A stretch of 64,000 nt of DNA from Metallyticus violacea (GCA_030762175.1 CM060831.1:72013001-72077000); one strand, 5' to 3'. Shown: positions 1 to 12,589, counted from the stretch's first letter. Notes: generated from the letters alone by a model not told the origin. Numbers and translations are program-made.

Positions 1-1324
1 TCAAAGACAAGATAGTTGTTAGTTATTTTATTTAAGATACGTTTAAATGTATTATTTTTAATGTAATTTAAATATTTATCTGCTTTGTTGTAAATTGAAT
101 TTATCTGAAACAATCACTCTGTATGTATAGGGCTGATACGCAATCATACGCTGATACGCATTAAGCAGTTACGTGTGCTCTTATATTTAATAATTGTATT
201 TAAATTGAGCTTTGTTAGTAATCGAAAGTGGTAGAACATTCTGTGTTGTAAATTTGCAACCTTTTCCACTGTCTTTCATTAATTTATATGAAGAAAATTA
301 TTGCATAATTGTCAATTAACGAATACTTTAAAAGGAAATTTGCCTGAGTAAATTATATTTGAGATTAAATAAAGAATGAAACTAGTTACGTTTGCGGAAG
401 TTATTTTTTATAGAAGATAATCCTAAAATGTTCTTATATTGCAAGTATACTAAACTGATTGTTGCTATATTATATTTGTTTCACTTACGTAATAATCACT
501 TGAGTTAGGACACTCATCTCTTGTGGTGAGTGATTATATTACTGGAGTAAGGAGCAGTAGTGTAGGAGCGATTTCACGGCTGACTAATTTTATTTCCGAT
601 ACTCACCAAGAACTACTTTGGCTCGCAAGATAAACGACGCTAGATATTAACAAGGAGCGACAAAGGGGAGTCATCTAGAACTGCACCACAAATTAAATTT
701 TAGCTAGACCAAGCATTCCACAATTCCAACATGGTGACTTACTGACTACATTAGCACTTTAGAAGGAAAGCACTACCAGTAAATTAGGCGCCGTCGTGTA
801 TTAGATCGAGTTGCTTGTGAATCTGCCATTATTGTCCTACTAAAATTAGTCGAAAAGGTACTATCATGCGAAACCATTTGAAAACACAACCTTAACGGAA
901 TATATTCCTTGTTGTTTTTTAAAGTAATTGTTTATTTTTTTGCATACCAATGGTTTTTCACAAACGTAACTAGTTTAATTCTCTATTTAATCACTAGTAT
1001 AATTTGCTTAGGCAAATTTCCTTTTAAAATATTCCATAATTGACAATTATGCAATATTTTCCTTATACAAATTAATGAAAGACAGTGGAAAAGGTTGCAA
1101 TTTTACAATACAGAATACTCTACCACTGGTGATTATTAACAAAGCTCAATTGAAATGTAGTTATTAAATATATGAGTACACGTAACAGAGACTGTGTATC
1201 ATACTTATATATACAGAGTGATGGTTTCAGATAGATTCAATTTACAACAAAGAGGCTAAAAATTTAAATTACATTAAAATAATCCATTTAAACGCATCTT
1301 AAATAAAATAAAACTATCTTTGAG
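1..1324. repeat. Foldback element: long inverted repeat, left end cut by window
   Basis: The left arm (about 1-394) and the right arm (about 961-1324) are reverse complements with scattered mismatches and small indels. Anchors include ACTAGTTACGTTTG at 381-394 against its complement near 961, CAACCTTTTCCACTGTC in the left arm near 260 against its complement near 1083, and TCAAAGA at position 1 against TCTTTGA at 1318-1324. The loop of about 565 bp shows no recognisable coding frame. Arms this long suggest a foldback or long-TIR non-autonomous DNA transposon; a plain inverted duplication is the alternative. The pairing may continue left of base 1, so the true end and any target-site duplication cannot be seen. 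Confidence 0.8.
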
Positions 1325-1975
1325 ATATAATTTATAATAAAACATGAAGTACTTAAAATATACAGAGTGTATAAAATATTTGGAAAACTTTGGGAGCCGT
1401 TTCCTCGCACCCAAATAAGAAAAAAAATTCATGTAAATATATGTTACGAATTGCTACCTTTTGAGTTATTATAGAAAATTTATGTTCATTGCGTTTTCAG
1501 GTACAGTTCAACAACTTTAGTTTGTTACGAAATTCATGTCGGATAATAGAGCGTTGCTATTGATACGAGTAAATCTGCTGATGCACTCAAAGTATTCCAG
1601 ATGGCGATTGTTGCAATCGAGATATAATTCAGGATATCTTATCACTGATCATATATGTTTGAATTACATTAAAAAGATAATCTATTTATATGAAGTTAAG
1701 TTAAATAACTAGCAACTAACTGGTTTTTGATACATAATTTATAATTAAAATATGAAACTCTTAGAACAGAAAATATTCAGGGTATATAAAAAATATTTGG
1801 AAAACTTTAAGGGCGGGTTCCTCGCACCAAAACTAGGGAAAAATAACATATAAATATATGTCCGGAAATGCTTCATTTTGAGTTACAGAAAGTTTATATT
1901 CAGCACGTTTGCAGCTACAAACCAACAACTTCCGTTTCTTACAAATTTAATTTTAATTACATTACCATATCAATT
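1265..1975. repeat. Two tandem copies of a ~395-bp module
   Basis: A unit starting with ATTACATTAAAA recurs at about 1266 and 1662. Both copies continue through ATAATTTATAAT, TAAAATATTTGGAAAACTTT or a close variant, TTCCTCGCACC, and AAATATATGT, then diverge after about 300 bp. The first 65 bp of the unit also matches the reverse complement of window bases 1-65, so the module overlaps the end of the foldback element. It is non-coding. It may be the terminal part of an unclassified DNA transposon that has been tandemly duplicated. Confidence 0.7.
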
Positions 1976-2900
1976 TTTTTGAAATCACGGCCTCTAATCT
2001 ACTAAAGCAGATGTTTTATCCCACAAATTTTATAACTGCGTTAGTTTTCAAATGCTATCATTATAAGCGCTAGTTGTCCTTTAAGGGGCTCTGGAAAGGG
2101 TGACAGCGATGAACATTTTAATATAAACTTTTTAGACATTTAAATATCCTGTTTTTTGTTTTTATTTTACTTTTATGCGATCTGCCAGAGCGTGCCACGA
2201 TTAGGAATTGTCTAACCACTGGCAAACGTCATTGTCAAGAAGTACATTTTGATAATTTTGTGGAACTAAGTGATGCGGCGAATCTTTAAAAACATGTGGT
2301 ACCTTTATAAACACTTAGATGTCTTTATTGATTTTAGTTAGGAGTTTGTAGAAGAATGTGTTCGAACCTATTGGATGAAATTTTCGAAAAGATACTCTAA
2401 ACTTCATAGCTTGATTCGCGAAAATGTTGTATTTACCATACAATGCCTATTTTTTCCAGAATCCATTTCACCAATTTGCTCCATATTTAAAGAATATGTT
2501 TAAATACTTTAATTTTATTTAACAGAGAATATTTTTATAAATAGAATTTTATGGAATTTACGCATAGAAAATGCTACAGTTGCATTTTAAAAAATAATTA
2601 CATATAACATTGTATTTTCCCAATTAAAACATGGATAAAATATACCGATGTTAAGGTTATATTGATACTTTCATTAATAACCTAAAAAGTCATTTCCCAA
2701 CTGCTTGTATTATGAGGAAAATTGCACTTTATAATTAATTGTTAAAGTATGGCATTCCTCAGCCCCTTATATAACTCCCCGCGCGCGATCTTCTGTGTAT
2801 TGTCAGTTGTCATAATTTTGAGCTCCCATTTTAGATTTTGTAATTTACTTTATTTTTGTGCTAATATAATACTCTTTTTCAATGAGGATAAGACAGTTTT
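1976..2900. other. Unannotated AT-rich stretch
   Basis: No coding frame, RNA gene or repeat was recognised. A short GC-rich spot, CCCGCGCGCGATC, lies near 2778. Confidence 0.5.
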
Positions 2901-2904
2901 TACA

Positions 2905-3182
2905 GACAAGGATGGCCGATGTCATTAAGGCACGGACTTGTAGGTGGAAAATATGAGGTTCGATTCCCAAAAGGACCGTACTCCCCGACTGAAGTTTCTT
3001 TACCGAATTTTTTTAGCCTCGTAAAGTGGAAAACGCCGGGAATGTACCCTAAAAATAAGTCTAGGACACTTTCTTCCTAAAGAAAGTTTTTTCCAGTTTA
3101 TTATTTTCATTTCGAGTAGCATCAGTGTCCACCGCCTGTGATGCCACAGCATAAAAACGGCTGTTAAACACTATTTTAAAAA
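2905..3182 (+). mobile_element. tRNA-derived SINE, family A, full length, diverged
   Basis: A tRNA-like head carries the A box (GGCCGATGTCATTAAGGC) and the B box (GGTTCGATTCCCA), followed by the family body with TCCACCGCCTGTGATGCC and ending in an A-rich tail near 3176-3182. The same architecture recurs at 11009-11252 (minus), 29553-29835 and 52911-53030. The head resembles a Leu/Ser-type tRNA (GGCCGAGGTCGTTAAGGC in the best copy). It has no protein-coding capacity; such elements are transcribed by Pol III and moved by LINE machinery. I could not find a convincing target-site duplication for this copy. Confidence 0.85.
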
Positions 3183-3189
3183 AGACTAT

Positions 3190-4420
3190 TTGTTGAATTT
3201 AAGAAGCAGAAAAATGATGAAACACAAATATAGTTTTAAGATATTTTAAAATGTTACAAGATTCTTAGGATTAAAATTGATGGGAGAAAAAGCGAAAAAC
3301 AAAAGACATTAGACTGACCAAGGATAAGAACCTTTGACAGTTGTTTGAGTATATGTGTATAAAATACTGACATGTATTTGGAAAACATGATTTTGGTACA
3401 TGGGATACTGTGAGAAATGCTGACTAGCTAATGACGATAGAAAAGGAATTTGTAATCAAAGAAAATTTGGGATAAATTCACGTTTAATATCGCCAAATCA
3501 ATAATTCTTCCTCTATAATGTACTATTTTTGAATATGTTCGAATAGTGAATTGATAAATTAAACATACCATGAATATGTTCAGTTACTGGGTGAGCCACA
3601 CATTTATCGACCATTTGCTCGTCATTTGCTCCTACGTTCAAAGGAAGCATGCTCACTAAGAATTTAATTACAAAGAAGTATTGGCTCAGTATGTTTTCTA
3701 CAGCAGAACGATTGTAATTAATACTATGCCGTTTTTGCGCCCAACTGCTTTCTTACTAATGTCTCTCCTTCCCCCATCTGTTCACCTGGCCACGTCAGGA
3801 TGGTTCGCCAATTAATACTCGGTTCCCATAAGTTCCATCATCTCTCTAAAGTTCAACCAAGCTGTGATGAAACCATTTTGACTGCCATGTACTCTGTATT
3901 TTTCCTGACTAACAGTCGATTCCGAGATAGCGTGCGATGTAGTTGCTTTTAGTCTTCTAATCAATATTAAGCCTATAGTTTTCTCTTAAAGGCGTGCCTT
4001 ATAGCCCAGGCACTTTTATATTAAATTGTATTTGAATATACAGAATATAGAGTTGTCATATCTTCAATGAGTAGCAAACTTGTATATGAAAGTCAATGAA
4101 TTAAATTAAATTGTCAGTTTTGGCGGCATTAACACTCTTTTACCCTAGTACCCCAGAGAGAGCTTTTGCTAAATGCATGTTCCCATGTAATTTTGTATTA
4201 ACATTTTATTCAATTCACTGATAAATTGATGATTTATATGTTACATAGCTGTACAATTTTCTAACCGAAATCGATTCAATGTGCGTAGTGCATTACATTC
4301 ACTGTTGTTTAATAAATTATGTTGTAAATGTAAATAATTCTTCTCGGCCATATTCTAGTGGTTTTTTTCTTCCCGTACACTTCCAAGGCTAAAATGTGTA
4401 TATGCATTGACGGAAGGGTC
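3190..4420. other. Unannotated intergenic or intronic stretch
   Basis: AT-rich DNA with no recognised coding region, RNA gene or repeat. Confidence 0.5.
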
Positions 4421-4433
4421 TCAAGTATTGATT

Positions 4434-4626
4434 TTTTTTATATGTTTTATTTACGGATGCTTTTTAACATCTCAGGCCATAAGCATCCCATTCAATTCAG
4501 AGCGTGAAACGGCCGGCAAATTTTGCTCAGAGGCCTCTTATTTTAGGTTTGAGGTTCTTTTTCGTAAACCTACCACATGGGACTCACGGCTTTACTTCTC
4601 TTCCGAAGGAAGCCATACTTAGGATT
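4434..4626 (-). mobile_element. SINE family B, 5'-truncated copy
   Basis: On the minus strand this is the 3' body of SINE family B. Its hallmarks, read here as complements, are TTTATTTACGGATGC, CATCCCATTCAATTCAGAGCG, GGTTTGAGGTTC and TTCCGAAGGAAGCCATACTTAG (split across the line). The tRNA-like head is missing. The copy is flanked by AAGTATTGATT (4423-4433) and AAATATTGATT (4627-4637), an 11-bp target-site duplication with one mismatch. Truncation of the tRNA-bearing end with duplicated flanks is the expected result of incomplete target-primed reverse transcription. Confidence 0.8.
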
Positions 4627-4879
4627 AAATATTGATTATGCAGTTACAGAACCTTGATGTGTGGTAATATGTAACGGCAGTCTGCTCGTCAAGTTCAAAC
4701 ACGATTTGAAGAAAGATTTCACCATTCTGAAAAATTCTCAATTATTATCCCCAGAAAATGCCGAGGAAATCAAATATCAAAAATCAAATCAAAAATCAAA
4801 TATAAATCTTATATAAGTCTTAAAATACATTTAACATTCATCAAGATAACGTTTTTTACAGCAGTGTGAAAAATGAGTA

Positions 4880-5110
4880 ACCGTGAACCTTTTTGAGGGA
4901 GCACAATGTGAAAAATTGCGTCAGGATGTTTTGACGAAAATGCAGAAATGGCAACCCATACAACGCTGCTCGTACCCACTTGGAGCCCTAAGCCATATCA
5001 TAACGTTGGATGATACATGGGTCTGATCAATCAAGCAAAACATGAAACGACAGGACGTTATTAAGGGTCACCACCAAAATGCTTCCCTGACGCATGCTGA
5101 GCCTGCAGGG
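4880..5110 (+). pseudogene. Possible mariner transposase remnant
   Basis: One frame stays open for about 45 codons and reaches HIITLDDTWV, which resembles the block around the first catalytic aspartate of mariner transposases ((I/V)(V/T)xD(E/D)(T/S)W). After one stop it continues with KQNMKRQ, resembling the PETKRQ segment that normally follows. Nothing further upstream or downstream is recognisable and no terminal repeats are visible. This is a weak, short match. Confidence 0.35.
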
Positions 5111-5584
5111 CAGGCAGTCAATTTGCAGTATTACTGTTAATTTTAAAATAAAAAAGCCGTAAAACCCTGCATGACGTCGTTGATTGTATACAGTGTAAAA
5201 TCCAATCGATAAGCGCGGAAGTCTCTGTCATCCTCCATATTGCCCTGCTTTAACTTCTTCTTGATTCCTAAGACTTGAAAATTACTTAGGGGAAACCGTT
5301 TCAGAGATGTCCCAGATATTCTTCCTGCAGCAGATTGCTCTGTTCGAGGCATTAACGAAACAAACGATTCCAATTTTACCACTGTCATGTAAATGGCATT
5401 GGCTTTTACACAACTTTGGTGATTATGTATGTGTCATAGTTGCCAGTATTAAAGTTTCATCTTCATAAGTAATATGTCATAAATGATGGTAGAAGAGCTA
5501 AAGTCTTCATCGAACTTCCCCAAACTTAGGTGATATCAAACCAGTAAAAAATAAGCATAGTTAATCTTCTACATAAAAGTGCGC
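5111..5584. other. Unannotated stretch
   Basis: A minus-strand frame of 81 codons (5143-5388) resembles no family I know. I take it as chance. Confidence 0.45.
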
Positions 5585-6545
5585 CAAAGATGAACTAAAC
5601 AACTACAGATCAATCAACCTGATATCGCACCTCTAAAAGAATAATTGTAAGGTTATGTAGAGAGCCAACCAAAAGATTCAAACCTATTTTGACTAGGGGG
5701 ACCATTTACAAACTGCATAGTAGGTCATACAGAAAATACTACTGCTGTATTTGACGTTTATAGACTACACAAACGTCTCTGACACAGTGGAACACTCATG
5801 CATACTTCAAGCACAAGGAGTCAAACCCAAGTGTAAGAGTGTTATGCAAATAATACATCAAGGTAACTGCAGAAAGTGAAGGACTTTAAACTTGAGAAGG
5901 GCGAATGACAGAGAAACCCGATTTCCCAAAAGCTTTAGAAGATATGAACTGGAGAAAAATATCAAATTACAAAGTACCATCAAAAACATGCAAATTTAAC
6001 ATTCAAAGCAACGATTCAGGATCTCATCATCTGCGGCAATAAAGGAATATGAACACGACCAAAATCATGACAAACATCCAGCTGTAACCCATCCGAGACC
6101 ATAATGTGTATCGGACAACGTTTATCTGGATCAATTAGTTGGCTTTCAACACAATGCATCCTATTATACAAGAAATTTAATCACAAAAATAAAATTTGAG
6201 TTACCAAAATCCTGCATTTAACCGATTTAATACATAGTTGCCAAATATGAAATATGATATAAACCCAAAAGAAATACTTTCAAGCATGCCAGAGGAAGAT
6301 CCTTCAGAGGAAAGATCCCAAATATTAAGAGAACTGGCAGACAGAATCGACTTAGTCAAAATGCAACTTATTTAAAATGGAATCATATGGCTAGTCTTCA
6401 GGCCAACGAATGGGTACAGATTTATACCACGTGGGATCCTCACATCGGCATAATAAATGGAACAGACCTGACCGACAGGATCAAGAAACCGAGGCATTTG
6501 GAGAAGCCTACAGAAACCCTACCATGAATGAACAAATAGTACATA
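5585..6545 (+). pseudogene. RTE-like LINE, reverse-transcriptase and C-terminal remnant
   Basis: Successive frames, broken by stops and shifts, give reverse-transcriptase landmarks in the right order. NYRSINLISHL (about 5607) matches the NYRPISL block. DTVEHSCILQAQGVKPK (about 5785) matches the block after the first catalytic aspartate. FKATIQDLIICGN (about 5998) lies where the FADD box should be, with the ADD lost. TTKIMTNIQ (about 6055) and a decayed block further on follow, and NRPDRQDQETEAFGEAY (about 6460) matches the C-terminal tail of RTE-type ORF2. The endonuclease half is absent. It is 5'-truncated, as most LINE copies are, and too decayed to be functional. Related remnants lie at 48660-48955 and 61840-63440. 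Confidence 0.7.
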
Positions 6546-7903
6546 CAGTTCCATGACTCTTTCAAGTGATTATGAAGTGATGTACCAGTTCTGCTGGAAG
6601 ATAAGCAGATCCCAATGAGGAGGAAGTTAGGCCTACAAGAACAAACTAAATTACCGTAACGCCCATGTGGATTAGCTCACCATAAGGGTTGTAAACGAGC
6701 TCCTACTTTTAGAAGGCCTTAGCCACTGTGTGACAAACCATACCTTTCATTTATTTATATGGAATATTGACTCTAAATAATGAATGTATTTATACTAGAA
6801 TGACGTTTTTAAATCTTTAGTACAAAGATCTGTAAAGACCCGGTTGCAGCACTTTACAACTTGACCTGAAAATCTGAGGCCAGCTCAAGAATTATTATTG
6901 GATGGAAGAGCGCTTGTGATGTTAACAGAATATTTTACTTTTGGCACAGCAAACTTTAAATACTAAAGAGGCCGTAAGAAACGATCTTGACCGCAGTAAA
7001 GCTAACAAACCATGAAGTCTAAAGGTATTGCTCGTTTGTTTCATGCCAGTGTTTAATTATTTGGCAGTATCTCCGCCCCCACATTTCTGTGTGTGTGTTG
7101 CTGTAAGAGGAATTATCTGTCAGAGTAAAACCAGGCGTTCATCACGATTCAAATTAGAAGGGATGGGGTTCAGGAACTAAGGGTTTCCCGTGTCAACCTA
7201 GGGACGAACTTGTGTGTTTAAATGTTTGAAATATTTCTGTGTTTTGTCCTCATTTCCTGCTCTGTTTCTCTCTTTTACTCTCCATCTCTCTCTCTTTCAT
7301 GCACACACGAATCCATGCGTGCGTGTTGAAATTAACAAGGAACGTCACAGCATTCTGCCATTCATTTTTTTTTTTTTCAAAATTAAAATCCTAGTGAATG
7401 GGGAACAGAGCGTGTGGGAGCGGAAAACGCAAGAGTAGCGTTCACCTAAATTTTCGAACTGCATACAATTTCCACCAACAGAGTCCACTTTTCCCCTGCA
7501 CAAATATTTCACATCGGGAACTATTAAACCTCTGTTATTACGTTTTTTTGAAACTCCTGGTTACAAATTACCCCGTTTCATTCCAGGAGCTGGATCTCTG
7601 TGAATTTGTGGAACTTGTTTCACAAGAAGGAAATTATTGGTTCTTTTCTTCTGATAGTGGCAAGCAGAAAGTTAGGGGTTTGTTTCATTGCTGACATCTA
7701 ATACAGTTCATCAACTATCACGTTAAAAATTTATGGCGATTTTGTGATTTAAACTTCAATAAAGCAGCAATAAATGTGAGGTTAAGTTTATTAGTTAAAA
7801 AAAAAAAAAAAAAAAACAATCGGCATCTATACTTTTTCAATAAATGTAAAGTTTATTTATGTCCTTTGAATTAAATTCACGGCTTCTAGAGACGATAATC
7901 AGA
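6546..7903. other. Unannotated stretch with an A20 tract
   Basis: No gene is recognised. Two overlapping open frames at 7214-7438 and 7398-7694 have no family resemblance. A poly-A run at 7797-7816 follows AATAAA-like sequence and could be the tail of an old retrocopy, but no parent gene can be identified. Confidence 0.45.
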
Positions 7904-8260
7904 TTACTGAATATGTGAAAGTAAGTTCGTCAGTGGGTCATTCGGGTGAATGTTTCCTACATAAGGAAAAACTTTGTTTTCATATAGCCTCTTGAACGAT
8001 CTTTCACTGATATGTGGCCAGGCGTTATCATAAAGCAGAACAAGCCATTTATATTTACTTTTTCTCTCGCAGCTTCTGATACAGTTTGTTAATTTATTGA
8101 CAACAATTCTCTTAAGTGATTGTTTTGTCACGTTGAGCTAGGTTGTAGTGTGTTGAACAGGCCGTCGACCACCATACAGTTGGCATAAATTTCCTCTAGT
8201 GTAATTTTGATTTTGGGAACTTTTTCGGCACTTCCTTGGGCTTCAGTCAGTGCTCGTCTT
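7904..8260 (-). pseudogene. Mariner transposase remnant, catalytic region
   Basis: On the minus strand the frame reads YKWLVLLYDNAWPHISE, matching the mariner block around the second catalytic aspartate (LLHDNARPH). Upstream, after stops, VVDGLFNTLQPS resembles the strand preceding it. The third aspartate block (HPPYSPDL in intact copies) has become IHPNDPLTN, so the DDD triad is broken. No terminal repeats were found. The short second-aspartate motif is the main support. Confidence 0.5.
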
Positions 8261-8550
8261 TGCGATTATCACAAGTAATATCACAAGAGAGTCTGAGTTT
8301 TCCGGATAAATTCACTCTCTAGTTCGTGAATTTATCGGCAATCTCAGACCCTATATATTTATTGATATTTATTAGGACTATTTTACAAATAAAATAACAA
8401 GTTAAATATAATTCTCCTAAACTTGGCTTACACATTTTAATCATTGTATATTTGTACTTAACCTTGAAGAAGATTGCGAATGATCAGCAATGGCAATAGA
8501 GAAGAGCAAAATACGAATTTAGGACTGTTTCATGAATAGATTAAGAATAA

Positions 8551-8582
8551 AACACACACACACACACACACATATATATATT
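8551..8582. repeat. (AC)n(AT)n microsatellite
   Basis: About 11 AC units are followed directly by about 5 AT units. Confidence 0.95.
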
Positions 8583-9179
8583 TGAAATTCTCCCACAGAA
8601 TATTAATGGACCAAAGTCGACTATTACAATCGCTACCGTTAGACTTTCTAATACCAACCGAGGAAAAAGAAAACAGATAACGTACAGTGTCTCCATTTAT
8701 CTTTGTATACTATGTTTTGGAATTCATAATGATAAGATCAATTTGCACATTTGACGCATCACCACAACGCTTTGAAGAACGCTCCATTATTGCGTTATGT
8801 CCTTTTGTTGCTATCATAAGCTTCCTACTGCCTCTTTATTTATATACCTTTTGGCATTGGTTTAAGTTCATACCTGGTTAATTGATTTAAATCATTTAAC
8901 AATTATTCGGACGGTATATTTTAGTGCTTTAAGGAGTTTTAATAAATTTTATTACATCCGTTGGTTGTTTGGCCCAATTTCTTAAAACGTCCCTCTCACT
9001 TCCTTACAGGAAATAGTAAGGTTTCTAGGATTATGAGGCGCCTCTAAGTGCTGCCGTTGAGTCCTGTTACCCAGTCTAATAGGCATTAGCTATGGAAGAA
9101 GTGCAGCCGAAGGTAGGTGTGGAGCCATATAGAGCACGTAATATAAGGATTTTCTTCACAGCACTCTGATACTAGACGC
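8583..9179. other. Unannotated stretch
   Basis: No gene or known repeat is recognised. A 64-codon hydrophobic frame at 8687-8881 has no family match. Confidence 0.45.
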
Positions 9180-9400
9180 GGAACATGGTACAGCGTTATG
9201 AACCATGGGCGAAACGTCAATCTAGGGGTATCGACACAAGTACTGTCTCAGAGAAAGAAATTAAAATCAAAGTCTTCAGCTGGTATAACTCGTGATTACA
9301 GTTTTTCGGGAGTAGACGCTGTTGTTCATGCTGATGGAACAGCAATAAATTCAGAATGTTACATTTTGACGCTGCAAAGTTTGAAATAGCAATTATGGAG
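9180..9400 (+). pseudogene. Mariner transposase remnant
   Basis: One frame reads RYEPWAKRQS, resembling the HYxPExKRQS segment after the first catalytic aspartate. A frameshift later, another frame reads KKLKSKSSAG and then DGTAINSECYILTLQSLK, matching the KxxKxxSAGK and GTTINSxxYxxTLxxL blocks that lie between the first and second catalytic aspartates. The usual MATVFWD segment between them is decayed to RDYSFSG. Terminal repeats were not found. The order and spacing of the three blocks support the call. Confidence 0.6.
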
Positions 9401-11008
9401 GATTCGAAGGGGAAATGCTACTGTTTTCCAGCTATAGAATAATACCAAACCAAATCAGCGCTGAAACAACTGAAACTAAACTGCGGCATTCAGGGATTCC
9501 CATTTTTTACCGAAAGTTAAACACTCTCTAGTTGGATATGACAATGCATCCATTGAAGAAAAGTTGTTATGAAATGTACGTACTTAACTGCTGGCTATGC
9601 ATAGATAAGAGCAAACAGAGCCATATTTTAAGACTTATTTCTGCGTTTCATTTATTAAGAAAGTGCAAATGAAAGAAAACTAACACAAGACAAGAAAATA
9701 CATTTATACATTTTTAGACATTCTTATTCAAAAGAAAGAATAATACGCAATAAATAATACTTCGTAGAAACTCATTTTTTAAATCGAAGATATTATAATT
9801 TCGGTCCTCTGGCTTCCAAGCAAAGAAATGGTAGCTTTGAACTACTGGTCACCACAACAAACACCATCACATAAACGTAAGTTTTAAACTGCATTTTGGC
9901 AAAGTTTCGATCATAAGTAATTAAAAAAAGTCAGTGGCGCAATTAAAAAGAAAACAACAGCAGTGTGGGTAGAAAATATTGGCATTTAGTAAATTTAGTA
10001 ATATAAAATTAAAATTTTGTTCAAACAGGAGAAGCCTGCACTCATTGGACCAGTGCCATGAGCGAATCTTACGCTTTTCTTTTTTCTAAAATGCTAAAAA
10101 CACAAGCGCAATAAACTCTCACATGTTATAGCATTCAGAAGTTTTGTTACTCGTACATGGATGGACACAGTGGTTCTTTTAAAAATGTTAATAGCGGTTG
10201 TATGTTCTGGGATTTAATTATAAACCTTGAACGCTCACACCATCTTGGCTTCTAAGAGTGCTGCAGATGGCGGTGCTTGATAAAACATTGGAATTGTCAT
10301 CTTCCATAGACTAAACAAACCTATTCTGATTGACACGATTAAATTGCATCAAAATAATGTCTCTAATTTTATTGCTTATTTTCTTGTCCAATTACGTTAA
10401 TTTCGGGAGTAATTTTATTGCCAAACGTTTAGAATTTGTGCCAATTTGTCCTAGCTTTTCCTCTGTTAAAAATATAGGTTAGATTATTGAATTATAAATT
10501 AGTTGCTATTATTCTAGGCTTCTTAATTACTGTTTAAAATATTTTTCAAATAATTTCGCTAATAGTGTAAGTAATAACTGCTAACAAGATTACAAATAGA
10601 ACAAAATATGTTGTACTCTAAAACAGTAGATAAAATTTCGTGATATTAGCTAAATTAACAAAATTGAGACAATTTATAATAAAGTTTGTTTTCCTCGGCA
10701 TAGATTTATAATTGAGTCCAAAATAACTGCAGTTCTTTGAATATTTTGAGAGTACCTGACGCCAATGTTTATAGCTCCAATGACCCATTTTTCACCATGG
10801 CTGTCATCTTCAAAACTTCCAGAGTGTTTCGCAGAAATCCTGCGGTTTCTCTTCAGATCTTGTGTGCTTGGTTCCTGAGCATGAAGTTATTCCTATGTGT
10901 CCATATTTAATTCTGTTTATAGCTTCATTTTATTTTTATTTTGCATTGATCCCTTACATGTTGTAAATAAGTAAATTAAGTACATTTATAAGCTATTTTT
11001 AAAGGTTT
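9401..11008. other. Unannotated AT-rich stretch
   Basis: No coding region, RNA gene or repeat was recognised. Confidence 0.5.
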
Positions 11009-11252
11009 GAATAGTGTTTAATGCCCGTTTTCACTGCCGAGGCATCACAGGCGGTGAGCACTGGTGATATGTGGGATGAAATGATAAATTGGGAACGAAT
11101 GTCTTTTTGTTGAAGGAAGGAAGCGTTCCAGCCTCCTCGTAATTTGTCCTTTATGAGGACTGAGGAAAACCTGGAAAAATTACATCAGTTAGGATTGACG
11201 GTCCTTCTGGAATCGATTCGTCTATGCCTTAACGACCTCGGCCACCCTTGTT
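11009..11252 (-). mobile_element. SINE family A, full length, diverged
   Basis: Read on the minus strand, the head begins near 11252 with GGCCGAGGTCGTTAAGGC. The B box is damaged (GAATCGATTCC), then come the family body with TTTTCCAGGTTTTCCTCAG, the CACCGCCTGTGATGCC block and the end TTAAACACTATTC at 11009. The left flank continues AT-rich without a long A tail. B-box damage suggests the copy is not transcribable from its own promoter. Confidence 0.85.
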
Positions 11253-12589
11253 GGTTATATGTAAGGTATTTAAAACATAAGATGTTTTATGTAATTTCCC
11301 CAGAAAATGTTATTATAAACGCAAGGTGGGTAAAATAACTACGTGAAGGTCAAAGAAATGCGAGAAAAAGGTTACCTCCTACTACGTTTTCTAAACTTTC
11401 ATAAAAAGATATAAATACATGTGACGGCCATTAACAATTTGAATGAATAAATACAACAAAATGAACTTCTTTTAACAAAAAATGTATAAATCGATGTCTT
11501 CGTGAATTAACAAACGGCTTGCAATATCGCAATACAATTCTTATTCGCAAAAGAAACCGTTTTTGTGACCACCTGATTTAAATCGTACAAGACATTTACG
11601 GTCAATTATGTAGTTGCTTGAAAAGGGAAAATTTCGTTGTGGTAATTTTGTTACAAAGGTGAAGAAACTGCCAAGAAATTAACCGAGTTCCCCCCCCCCC
11701 CGTTTTTGCTAGCGTGTTTTGTTTTTCACTGAACCGATAAATTAAAATTTATTCTGAAAATGTATATTGTAGTTCTGGAACAGAAATTTTAAATATAACC
11801 ACGCACTTACAGGGCCAACTGATTCATATATAAAAATGTTTTTAAAAATTGTTTTGAATTAGAGTCAACAAGGTAATCATCTTCAAAATGAATATATACT
11901 GTCGCAATACCGGCCTAGAACAGCTTCGGAAAGCAACGTTCAAGAATGTGACTATGGGTAGTGCAGCTGATGAGCGGGATTCATCGGTTGCAGTACGCTT
12001 AGTACCTAGTAACTAGCCGAGATATGGACATGAAAGTTCCAATTTTCCAGTCTTGAAAATAAAGATATCTTTGTAAGCATCTATTAATTATTACTAATAA
12101 ATATCGTATGACTTTTTCTATTTTTACTGTAAATAAACGATTGTGAATTAAAAGTCCATAAGCAGTGGAGGAAACCTGATTTAGAACTGATATTTTGCAA
12201 ATGTTTCTAATTAAGCGAATTAAACTTCGATTAAGTTAGGTGAATATCTGCAGAGATTCTTTGATTGCATTTCTAGAATGTCTCCCCTGTCATTTGTGAC
12301 TTACCTTTTAAGGAAAATGAGCACTCCTTAAAATTAGAATTATAACAATAACAAAAACATTCAACTTCATTTTTAGATTGCTGACATTGTCACTTCTATA
12401 AAGAGCATGTAGAAGTATTTCTCATACAATAATATAATGGGTACAGTTACTACACTAGAGCTAAAAAGAGGGAAAAGTCACTTTTAGGGCAATTGAAGGG
12501 GATCTTACATAGAGTTTCCGTTATTGTGCAGCCCATTTGATTGTATCTGCTCTCTTCTGGAGTGTTTCAGAACTTGAAGTTTAACAGAA
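11253..12589. other. Unannotated stretch with a C13 homopolymer
   Basis: No gene is seen. A run of 13 C lies at 11689-11701. Confidence 0.5.
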
